A stretch of DNA of 33,086 nt, taken from the NCBI GenBank assembly GCA_026390675.1, contig JAPLFM010000293.1, positions 1-33,086 of the forward strand, given 5' to 3'. Within the stretch, counting starts at the first letter, position 1. The number at the start of each line of letters is the position of its first letter. Both the position numbers and the translations under genes were made by a program. The notes below the pieces were generated by a model. That model ran no database searches. It was not told the DNA's origin and was given only the letters and a program-made list of their open reading frames with translations. The stretch is from Candidatus Kapaibacterium sp. GTDB lineage: Bacteria; Bacteroidota; Ignavibacteria; Kapaibacteriales; UBA2268. This document shows, piece after piece, positions 1 to 6,677 of this stretch.

Positions 1-1161
1 AGTACAAGTGATTGGTCAAATTCATGGCAATTTAGAACTACTGTAGATAGACCTAAATTAAGATATCCTAACAAAGGTTCTAAAACAGAAGATATTGATC
101 TAATAAGTAGATGGGATACTGTAAAAGAAGCAACTGATTATTTTGTTGAAGTATCAAAAAGTAGCGATTATTCGCAAATAATTTATTCTTCTAAAACTTC
201 AGATTTAGACAAACAAAATTTAAAGAATTTGGAATTTAATACAACATATTACTGGCACGTAAGAGGTAAAAATGATGAAGGTACAGGAGAGTGGTCTGAA
301 AATTGGGATTTCAAAACTGGAGTTCAACCACCTTTACTAGTTGCTCCTGATAGTGGAAAAGCAAATATGCCAACTACTGTCATTTTTAGATGGAGTACAT
401 CAAAAAATGCAACTTCTTATCATTTACAAGTTTCTGAAAAAGCAGATTTTTCAAGCTTACATTTTGATAGCTCTACTTTAACTGATGTTCAGCAAGAAGT
501 GAAAGGGTTAAGTAAATACACAACTTATTATTGGAGAGTACTAACAAAAGTTGGTTCTTTCGAAAGTCCTTACGGCAATGTATGGAATATTAAAACCCTT
601 ATGGACACTACTAAGTTAATAGAGCCTTTAAATAAAAAACAAGATGTAGCTCAAAGTGTTAATTTAAAATGGTTACCAACTAAAGGAGCTGTATTTTATC
701 AATTACAAATTTCTAGAAATGAAACTTATACTAATATTATGTATGACGATTCGAGTATAACCCAAACCCAAAAGGACATTATTTTTCCTTATGATTCAAC
801 TTTCTATTGGAGAGTTAAAGCGAAGTCATTGGAAGGTAAAAATGAATGGTCTGAACAATGGAGTTTTAAAACTACTATTAATAGCGTAGAAGATGATTTA
901 GCTTCAAGTTCATTTGTTTTTTATCCAAATCCATTTGATGAGAACTTAACTATTAATTTTAGCTTAATCAAAGATGCTAAAGTTCAAATTAAAGTAATTG
1001 ATGTTTCTGGTAGAGAGATTGCAATACTTAAAGATAATTATGTCTTAAGTGGTGAACAAAAGTTAGAATGGAAACCAATTGGAATTTCAAAAGGTATTTA
1101 CTACCTTCATGTTAAAATTGGTGAAAGTATTAGTTTGAGAGAAGTTAGGTTTGGAAAATAG
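1..1161 (+). CDS. Secreted fibronectin-III-like repeat protein with type IX secretion C-terminal sorting domain (5' truncated)
   Basis: The ORF track starts at an internal ATG (229), but the same frame is open back to base 1, so this is the 3' end of a longer gene (386 codons visible). It holds about three repeated modules of roughly 95 residues. Each has a W-x-x-x-x-x-A-x-x-Y core and ends in a YYW-R/H-V strand followed by W-x-F-K/RT, which is typical of FN3-like beta-sandwich repeats in Bacteroidota surface proteins. The last ~80 residues form a type A T9SS sorting domain: the YPNPF motif, the VSGRE strand, and the GIYYL motif near the end. Known family behaviour is export by Sec, then T9SS transport and surface attachment or release. 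The ligand or catalytic function would lie in the missing N-terminal part, so the specific role is unknown. Confidence 0.85.
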   Translation, partial: STSDWSNSWQFRTTVDRPKLRYPNKGSKTEDIDLISRWDTVKEATDYFVEVSKSSDYSQIIYSSKTSDLDKQNLKNLEFNTTYYWHVRGKNDEGTGEWSENWDFKTGVQPPLLVAPDSGKANMPTTVIFRWSTSKNATSYHLQVSEKADFSSLHFDSSTLTDVQQEVKGLSKYTTYYWRVLTKVGSFESPYGNVWNIKTLMDTTKLIEPLNKKQDVAQSVNLKWLPTKGAVFYQLQISRNETYTNIMYDDSSITQTQKDIIFPYDSTFYWRVKAKSLEGKNEWSEQWSFKTTINSVEDDLASSSFVFYPNPFDENLTINFSLIKDAKVQIKVIDVSGREIAILKDNYVLSGEQKLEWKPIGISKGIYYLHVKIGESISLREVRFGK

Positions 1162-1272
1162 AATTTTAATTCTTGATTAGATTTGTTAAAAATATTTTAC
1201 TTATTAACAATAAGAACAAAGTATTGTCGTTTCTGTAAATAATTATTTCAATATTATTTTTAAAGGTATTTT

Positions 1273-1647
1273 GTGAAAATCAAATTTTTCTTAACAGCAG
1301 TTTGCTTATTTGTTATAACTGCTCTTTCTATTAATGCAAAAGATGCTGAAGTAAAAATTAAAGCAAATATGCATTGTGCTTCTTGTGTTGGTAAAATTCA
1401 AGATGGTTTAAAATCAGAAGCTGGAGTTAGTACTTCAAATGCTGACTTAAAATCTAAAATTGTTACAATAGCTTATGATGATTCAAAAACTAACCCAGCA
1501 AATCTTAAAAAAGCTATTGCTGGAATGGGTTTTGATGCTACTGATGTAAAATCTGAATGTACTGATAAAAATGCTAAATCTTGCGATACTAAAGAAGGCA
1601 AATGCTGTTCAACTAAAGATAAAAAAGCTAAAGTTAAAAAATCTTAA
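1273..1647 (+). CDS. Exported heavy-metal-associated (HMA) domain protein with Cys/Lys-rich tail
   Basis: 124 aa, starting at GTG with an AAAGG Shine-Dalgarno about 6 bases upstream. Residues 1-22 are a signal peptide (a basic start, a hydrophobic core, then NA before KDA). Residues ~25-92 form a ferredoxin-like HMA fold carrying the canonical MHCASC metal-binding loop (Cys35, Cys38), as in CopZ, the N-terminal domains of copper ATPases and MerP. The tail after ~residue 94 has four more cysteines, including a CC pair, embedded in lysines; this is unusual for the family and could bind additional metal. Likely role: periplasmic copper (or other soft metal) binding or delivery; metal identity is not shown by the sequence. 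The gene stands alone, followed by a terminator, with no efflux ATPase beside it here. Confidence 0.85.
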   Translation: MKIKFFLTAVCLFVITALSINAKDAEVKIKANMHCASCVGKIQDGLKSEAGVSTSNADLKSKIVTIAYDDSKTNPANLKKAIAGMGFDATDVKSECTDKNAKSCDTKEGKCCSTKDKKAKVKKS

Positions 1648-1676
1648 CACTAGTTTTTTAAGTCATAACCAATTAT

Positions 1677-1706
1677 AAAAGCCCACTTCAAAAGAGTGGG
1701 CTTTTT
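1677..1706 (+). terminator. Rho-independent terminator after the HMA gene
   Basis: A perfect 7-bp GC-rich stem, GCCCACT/AGTGGGC, extended by AAAA/TTTT, with a 7-nt loop and a T-run. It lies 30 bases after the HMA stop codon. Confidence 0.85.
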
Positions 1707-1741
1707 CATCTAAGTGCATCTTTTATATATTTTTGTTCCAT

Positions 1742-1787
1742 AAAAAAGCACCCCAAACGTTTTTTATTTAACTTTTGGGGTGCTTTT
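1742..1787 (-). terminator. Hairpin terminator for the alpha-oxoamine synthase gene
   Basis: The inverted repeat AAAGCACCCCAAA/TTTGGGGTGCTTT (about 13 bp) is followed on the minus strand by a run of six T. It lies ~30 bases past the minus-strand stop codon at 1819. A T-run on the plus side too suggests it can work in both directions. Confidence 0.8.
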
Positions 1788-1818
1788 CATTAATAGGTGG
1801 ACTTTTATATCTAATAAT

Positions 1819-3012
1819 TTAACTAATTAGCCCATATTTCTTACCAACTTTACTGAAGGCATCTAATATTCCATCTAAATGTTCAATTTTATGTGTAGCC
1901 ATATAACTTGTACGCATCATAGACATTGTTGGTGGAACTCCTGGAGGTATAAATGCATTTACAAATACGCCACCATCATACAAGTCTTTCCATATCATTA
2001 ATGATTTTTCAACATCTCCAATAATAACAGGTACTATTGCTGTTTCACTATCAATTACATTGAAACCAAGGTTCTTAAAGCCTTCTCTCATATAATTAGC
2101 ATTCTTTATTAATTTCCCAACTAGTTCTGGCTCTTGTTCCAAAATATCAAGAGCAGCTAAAGTTGCTGCACAAGAAGCTGGTGTTGGAGAAGCAGAAAAT
2201 ATTAATGCTGGAGAATGGTGTTTAATATAGTTGATTACTCTTTCTGGTCCTGCAACATAACCGCCCAATGAAGCAAAAGTTTTAGAAAATGTTCCCATTA
2301 CCATATCAGTTTCGGCTGTTTTACCAAAAGCGCTTGCTGTGCCTCTACCACCTTCACCAATTACTCCTAAAGCATGTGCATCATCAACCATAACTCTAGC
2401 ATTGTATTTCTTTGCTATAGTTAGCAAATCGGGTAAATTGACAATCTCCCCAGTAACAGAGAAAACACCATCTGTAACAATAAATTTTCCTGCATCAGCT
2501 GGTAACGCTTTCAGAACTTTTTCAAGATCATTCATATCATTATGTTTGTATCTTTTATAGTCTACATACATTCCTTTTGCCATCATAGCTCCATTCATAA
2601 TGCAAGCATGATCTTCTTTATCTAGAATTAAGTAATCTCCTTTTGTAGCTACTGTAGCCAAAACTCCTAATGCAGTTTGGTATCCAGTACTGAAAAGAAG
2701 TACATCCTCAAATCCTAAATATTTAGCTAAACGATGTTCTAATTCTATATGCAAATCTAAAGTACCAGTAAGGTATCTTGAACCCGAGCATCCAGTACCG
2801 TATTTATTAATTGCATTAATTGCTGCCTGCCTTACTTTAGGATGTGCTGTCAAACCAAGGTAATTGTTTGAGCCAGCCATTATTACCTTTCTACCTTCAA
2901 TAAATACAACAGGTCCTTCATTTTCTTGTATAGGCCTAAAATATGGATACAATCCAGCTGCTTTAACATCTTCAGCTCTTGTGAAATTGTAGCATTTCTC
3001 AAAAATGTCCAC
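1819..3012 (-). CDS. Serine palmitoyltransferase-like PLP-dependent alpha-oxoamine synthase
   Basis: 397 aa, a normal full length for the AOS family (SPT, BioF, KBL, ALAS). PLP-site features are visible: DHAC with the ring-stacking His135, VDDAH at ~209-213, and [11 protein letters not shown] with Schiff-base Lys244. The substrate-loop sequence [13 protein letters not shown], the N-terminal [10 protein letters not shown] and the FSASPTPAS block match bacterial serine palmitoyltransferases better than KBL (which has an ASVRF loop) or BioF. Probable reaction: L-serine plus an acyl-CoA to a 3-keto long-chain base, the first step of sphingolipid synthesis. The start is GTG with GGGAG about 6 bases upstream. 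A -7-like TATATTTG lies at 3056-3063. It is followed by a terminator and looks monocistronic. BioF or KBL function is not excluded by sequence alone. Confidence 0.75.
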   Translation of the reverse strand: MDIFEKCYNFTRAEDVKAAGLYPYFRPIQENEGPVVFIEGRKVIMAGSNNYLGLTAHPKVRQAAINAINKYGTGCSGSRYLTGTLDLHIELEHRLAKYLGFEDVLLFSTGYQTALGVLATVATKGDYLILDKEDHACIMNGAMMAKGMYVDYKRYKHNDMNDLEKVLKALPADAGKFIVTDGVFSVTGEIVNLPDLLTIAKKYNARVMVDDAHALGVIGEGGRGTASAFGKTAETDMVMGTFSKTFASLGGYVAGPERVINYIKHHSPALIFSASPTPASCAATLAALDILEQEPELVGKLIKNANYMREGFKNLGFNVIDSETAIVPVIIGDVEKSLMIWKDLYDGGVFVNAFIPPGVPPTMSMMRTSYMATHKIEHLDGILDAFSKVGKKYGLIS

Positions 3013-3055
3013 GAATCACTCCCAATTCTTAAATTTTAAATTAAATTTCAAAAAA

Positions 3056-3063
3056 CAAATATA
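3056..3063 (-). promoter_or_regulatory. Candidate -7 promoter box of the SPT-like gene
   Basis: On the minus strand this reads TATATTTG, matching the Bacteroidota -7 consensus TAnnTTTG, 44 bases upstream of the GTG start. The -33 element is only a T-rich partial match, so the call is weak. Confidence 0.3.
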
Positions 3064-3130
3064 CGAAAATGCAATTATGCTAAAAAGAAATTTTAAATAT
3101 TTTGCAAATAATGTTTATAATTTCTTTTAA

Positions 3131-3697
3131 TTAATGTTTGTGAATATCTCTATGTAATATTCTATTAATCTCTTTAGCTCTCTCTAAATCAGTCATTCCT
3201 GCTAATCTAGTCATTAAATCTCTATCATTGTAATTTTCCAAAACTTTAGCAATATGACTAATAACTTCTGCTGGGAAAACACCATCTTTTTCATAAAGTG
3301 ATCTAACTCTAAGTAACATTTCTGATGCTTCAGCACAACTTGTTGCCATTTCATCAAAATCTAAACTGTAATCTGGTGATAATGAAGAAGAAGTCATCAT
3401 ACTATTATCACAAATATCTAAAGCCATATCTTGATTTGTCAATCCCCAAAGTGCAGCCATTGTAATTGCGGCTAAAAGCAAATGAGAATTTGAACTACCA
3501 TCAGGGCTTCTTAATTCAACTACTTTTCTTTCTTCTCTTGTTTTCAATGATTCTGTCTGTTGCGGATTAATCAATTGTGCTATGTTATTTACCTTAGTCC
3601 ATGCTGATGGTACTCTAATTGCAGTATTTGGACTATCACTCCAACAAACTGTTTCCAAATGCAGAAAGAGATGGTAAAAAATGACATAAGCCACCAA
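3131..3697 (-). CDS. glnA: Glutamine synthetase, C-terminal fragment of a broken glnA
   Basis: This ORF carries the C-terminal third of a glutamine synthetase in a different frame from the N-terminal fragment. True homology begins near base 3650 (TVCWSDSPNTAIRVP, equivalent to the W-S/G-D-x-N-R-x-x-x-R-I/V-P segment). The first ~15 residues of the listed ORF are out-of-frame reading of the N-terminal part. It keeps VELRSPDGSSNSHL, the conserved R-x-P-D...N-x-Y/H-L segment that binds glutamate and nucleotide, and a helical C-terminus. It cannot be active alone. See the N-terminal fragment and the finding for the missing segment between them. Confidence 0.8.
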   Translation of the reverse strand: MVAYVIFYHLFLHLETVCWSDSPNTAIRVPSAWTKVNNIAQLINPQQTESLKTREERKVVELRSPDGSSNSHLLLAAITMAALWGLTNQDMALDICDNSMMTSSSLSPDYSLDFDEMATSCAEASEMLLRVRSLYEKDGVFPAEVISHIAKVLENYNDRDLMTRLAGMTDLERAKEINRILHRDIHKH

Positions 3698-4622
3698 TTA
3701 ACATTCTTGCTTCTTTTGATAAATTATTAGTTTCATCAATCATGATACTTTTTCCATCTTTCATTAATTGCATTTGAATATGCAAACCATTTCCTTCTTG
3801 ATTTTCATCAAGCTTAGGAGCAAAGAAAGTACCATAACCACGCTGATAAGCTACATTTCTAATTACCCATCTTGCTAGAACAAGTATATCTCCCATTTCG
3901 TCAATTGGTGTTGGAAGAAATTCAAATTCAATTTGTTCAGCAAATCTACCATTCAATTCATCATAATCACTTTTGATTTGAGCAATACTTCCTATATCAT
4001 GATGTGCATATTTAACAGAGCCTGTAACTTGAGTTAGATGTTTTAACATTTCATTTACCAACTCTCCTGTTTTAATAAAAGGAGCCGAAGCGTGATATCC
4101 TGATCTTTGATTCATAGGAAATAATGAACTACTTTCCTTTCCATGTAAGTAACATTCAAGTTCGCCCATTGCATATAAGCTAATACCCGTTTTTTCTTGT
4201 AATATAGTTAAAGCATTATGCAATATGTTGTCAGGTGCAAAACTTGCACGCTCGCCATAAGGATTAATATACCTACAAACAAAATCTAAACTACCACTAT
4301 CAAATGGGTTTAAAAATGCAGATTTGTATAAAGGTACAACATATAAATCTGCACTTCTATCATCTAATACATCTTTAAATAAAAAAGTTCCAGAAACTCT
4401 TTCACCTTCTGCTAAAATAGTCTCAGCATGATGACGAGATGTAATTGGAATTTTTAATTCTTTTATCTTGCCATCTAATGCGGTATAATGGAAAGTAATT
4501 CTTTCAATTTTCTTTTCAATAATAATTTTAAGCAGGTCTGCTCTTGTAAAATCCTCTCTAGTCTTGCCTATCAACAAGGTTAAGGGGTTAGTTAATGCGA
4601 ATTGTTCACCATCATAAATCAT
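3636..4622 (-). CDS. glnA: Glutamine synthetase, N-terminal fragment of a broken glnA
   Basis: 328 aa covering the beta-grasp domain and most of the catalytic barrel. Visible motifs: GELECYL (~153-159, catalytic metal Glu), AHHDIGS (~206-212), AEQIEFEFLP (~228-237) and GNGLHIQ (~277-283, counterpart of the G-x-G-M-H-V-H motif). Sequence style is that of the ~500-aa glutamine synthetases of Bacteroidota-like genomes (glutamate + NH3 + ATP to glutamine). At AFGN (321-324) the reading runs into a stop six codons later, and the rest continues in another frame. The usual segment between the AFGN-type and CW-S/G-D motifs, with the Y-x-R-L-V-P-x-x-E-A-P loop and its catalytic Glu, is absent. So this is a deletion with frameshift, real or from assembly, and the protein as written should not be functional. 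Confidence 0.85.
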   Translation of the reverse strand: MIYDGEQFALTNPLTLLIGKTREDFTRADLLKIIIEKKIERITFHYTALDGKIKELKIPITSRHHAETILAEGERVSGTFLFKDVLDDRSADLYVVPLYKSAFLNPFDSGSLDFVCRYINPYGERASFAPDNILHNALTILQEKTGISLYAMGELECYLHGKESSSLFPMNQRSGYHASAPFIKTGELVNEMLKHLTQVTGSVKYAHHDIGSIAQIKSDYDELNGRFAEQIEFEFLPTPIDEMGDILVLARWVIRNVAYQRGYGTFFAPKLDENQEGNGLHIQMQLMKDGKSIMIDETNNLSKEARMLIGGLCHFLPSLSAFGNSLLE

Positions 4623-4781
4623 ATTATTTTACTTCCTAAAAAATACTTTCATAATTTTATCTATTCTAATTACTCGAAAATAGTAATTAATTATCTCAAT
4701 ACAAGCTATTTTTATTGCAAAAATAAAAAATTATAAAAATCACACTATTATTTAATAATATTCTGTTAAAATAAAATTTTA

Positions 4782-4813
4782 TTTGCATTTCTTAAAAAAT
4801 AGCTGTAAATTTG
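4782..4813 (+). promoter_or_regulatory. Bacteroidota-type promoter for tRNA-Gln (and probably prs-rplY)
   Basis: TTTG (4782-4785) and TAAATTTG (4806-4813) are separated by 20 bases, fitting the -33 TTTG / -7 TAnnTTTG layout of the Bacteroidota primary sigma factor. The tRNA starts 30 bases after the -7 box. No terminator is seen between the tRNA and prs, so cotranscription is likely. Confidence 0.55.
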
Positions 4814-4843
4814 TAATTCTATTTTGTTTATTTACAAAATTAT

Positions 4844-4915
4844 TGGGATGAAGCCAAGCGGTAAGGCAACGGTTTTTGGTTCCGTCATCGGCAAGTTCGA
4901 CTCTTGCCATCCCAA
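4844..4915 (+). tRNA. tRNA-Gln (anticodon TTG)
   Basis: 72-nt cloverleaf. The acceptor stem TGGGATG pairs perfectly with CATCCCA, with discriminator A. The D arm is GCC...GGC with an AAGCGGTAA loop. The anticodon loop is TTTTGGT with anticodon TTG at 4876-4878. The T arm is GGCAA-GTTCGAC-TCTTGCC-like, including the GTTCGA core. The anticodon stem ACGGT/TCCGT has a T-T mismatch at the loop-closing pair. The 3' CCA is not encoded (CAA follows). It lies just 21 bases before the prs start codon. Confidence 0.93.
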
Positions 4916-4936
4916 CAATATAATATTCTACTAAAT

Positions 4937-5875
4937 ATGTCAGATTTCAAAGTTGCTTCAGGACGTTCTAATCCAGTTTTAGCTCAAAAAGTGGCTAATA
5001 CTCTGGGTGTTGAATTAGCTGGTACTCAAATTAAAAACTTTAGCGATGGCGAGCTTTGGGTTAAATATGACGAGAATATTAGAGGTGTTGATTTATTTGT
5101 AATTCAGTCAACAATAGCTCCATCTGATAATATAATGGAACTTTTGATAATGATTGATGCTGCTAAAAGAGCATCTGCTAAAAGAATTACTGCTGTTATA
5201 CCCTATTTTGGTTATGCTAGACAAGATAGAAAAGATCAACCTCGTGTTTCAGTTACTGCAAAATTAGTTGCTAATTTATTAACTCGAGCTGGAGCTGATA
5301 GAATTATAACTATTGATTTGCATAGCTCACAGATTCAAGGATTCTTTGACATACCATTAGATCACCTTTATGCTTCAACAATTTTGTTACGAGCTTTAAA
5401 GGAATTAAATTTAGGACCTGTTACTTTTGCTTCACCTGATGTTGGTGGTATTAAAACAGCAAGAGCTTATGCAAATAAATTTGGTGGTGATTTAGTGCTT
5501 GTTGATAAAAGAAGAACTTCACATAATGTTGCTGATATTATGCATATTATTGGTGAAGTTGAAGGTAAGAAAATTGTAGTTATTGATGATATGGTTGATA
5601 CTGGTACTACTTTCGTAAAGTGTGCTGAAGCTCTTATGTCAAAAGGTGCTGTTGATATTACTGGTATTTGTGTTCACCCAGTTTTTTCTGGTCAAGCACT
5701 TGAGAAAATTGAAAACTCTAAAGCTATTTCTAAAATGTTTGTTACTGATACTATTCCATTAAAAACTCAATCTAATAAGATTGAAGTTGTATCTGTTGCA
5801 GAACTTTTAGCTGAAGCAATTGTTCGTACACACGACAATCGTTCTATTAGCTCATTATTTGAAATTGAAAGATAA
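4937..5875 (+). CDS. prs: Ribose-phosphate pyrophosphokinase (PRPP synthetase)
   Basis: 312 aa from the ATG at 4937. The longer ORF in the track begins with a TTG inside the tRNA-Gln gene and is not the real start. The protein transfers pyrophosphate from ATP to ribose 5-phosphate, making PRPP for purine, pyrimidine, histidine, tryptophan and NAD synthesis. Class I motifs are all present: NFSDGE near the N-terminus, YARQDRK in the flexible ATP loop, DLHSSQIQGFFDIP (metal/ATP site), and VVIDDMVDTGTTF (PRPP-binding loop). Length is standard. It is 20 bases upstream of rplY, the familiar prs-rplY order of many bacteria. Confidence 0.96.
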   Translation: MSDFKVASGRSNPVLAQKVANTLGVELAGTQIKNFSDGELWVKYDENIRGVDLFVIQSTIAPSDNIMELLIMIDAAKRASAKRITAVIPYFGYARQDRKDQPRVSVTAKLVANLLTRAGADRIITIDLHSSQIQGFFDIPLDHLYASTILLRALKELNLGPVTFASPDVGGIKTARAYANKFGGDLVLVDKRRTSHNVADIMHIIGEVEGKKIVVIDDMVDTGTTFVKCAEALMSKGAVDITGICVHPVFSGQALEKIENSKAISKMFVTDTIPLKTQSNKIEVVSVAELLAEAIVRTHDNRSISSLFEIER

Positions 5876-5895
5876 ATTTAAAAAAAGGAAATAAA

Positions 5896-6477
5896 ATGAG
5901 TGAAGCTACACTTACTGTAAAAACTCGTGAAACTGGTAAAAAAGCATCAAAGGCTGTTAGAAAAAGCGGTCTAATACCTGGAGTGTTTTACAAAAAAAAT
6001 ACTGAGCCAGTTGCAATATACTCTGATTCACTTACTTTGAGACCATTTGTTTACACAAATCAAGCTCGTACAATACAATTATCTATTGAAGGTACTGAAA
6101 AATCTTATAAGACTTTCTTAAAAGAAGTTACTTTTCATCCTGTTACAGATAAAATCCTTCACTTTGATCTTATGGGTCTTGAAAGTGATCAAAAAATTAC
6201 GGTTGTTGTACCTATTAAATTAATTGGTACATCTATTGGTGTAAGAAATGGTGGAGTAATGCAACATACTCTAAGAAAAGTTAAAATTACTTGTACAGCA
6301 AATGATTTACCAGAATTTATTTCTGTAAATGTTACAGCCTTAGAAATAGCTGGTACTATTAATCTTGATGCTATCAAAAATGAAAAATATGAATTTGCTT
6401 TAAAAGATAATGCTGTTATTTGCTCTATAGCTCGCCCAAGAGTGAAAGTAGCAGAAGCTCCTCAAGGCAAAAAATAA
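5896..6477 (+). CDS. rplY: Large-subunit ribosomal protein bL25, CTC-type two-domain form
   Basis: 193 aa. The start ATG has a clear AAAGGA Shine-Dalgarno. The N-terminal ~90 residues form the 5S rRNA-binding L25 domain (RKSGLIPGVFY, FLKEVTFHPVTDKILHFDL). The remaining ~95 residues form the beta-rich C-terminal TL5/CTC domain (VVPIKLIGTSIGVRNGG, LPEFISVNVTALEIAG). The short basic C-terminus is usual. It is probably cotranscribed with prs. The pth gene that often follows in other bacteria is absent; a strong terminator lies 20 bases downstream instead. Confidence 0.95.
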   Translation: MSEATLTVKTRETGKKASKAVRKSGLIPGVFYKKNTEPVAIYSDSLTLRPFVYTNQARTIQLSIEGTEKSYKTFLKEVTFHPVTDKILHFDLMGLESDQKITVVVPIKLIGTSIGVRNGGVMQHTLRKVKITCTANDLPEFISVNVTALEIAGTINLDAIKNEKYEFALKDNAVICSIARPRVKVAEAPQGKK

Positions 6478-6498
6478 TTCCGAATTTAAATGATTTTA

Positions 6499-6531
6499 AA
6501 AAGAGCCCTCAAATTTTTTTGAGGGCTCTTT
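6499..6531 (+). terminator. Strong terminator after rplY, probably bidirectional
   Basis: A 13-bp perfect stem, AAGAGCCCTCAAA/TTTGAGGGCTCTT, with a 4-nt T loop and T residues on both outer sides. It sits between rplY and the convergent TonB-receptor gene, and no other hairpin was seen downstream of the latter. Confidence 0.85.
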
Positions 6532-6677
6532 GTTATATGTTAATCTCAAGCAATTGAAGTTCCTAAAAAGAAATGAAATTTAGTTATATATATCTAAATT
6601 TTTAAAGTTGATTCATATTTTCAAAGTGAATTACCTTGAAATAAAACATACAAAGGAGCTTTTCAGCCACTTTATTG

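Noticed and set aside
2339-2560. Antisense ORF within the SPT-like gene, and similar shadow ORFs (e.g. 7912-8229, 12862-13116, 14903-15103, 28831-29244, 30955-31565)
   Set aside because: Each lies opposite or out of frame with a well-supported gene and shows no recognisable domain.
4904-4936. N-terminal extension of prs in the ORF track
   Set aside because: It begins with a TTG inside the T arm of tRNA-Gln; the ATG at 4937 gives the normal protein length and start.
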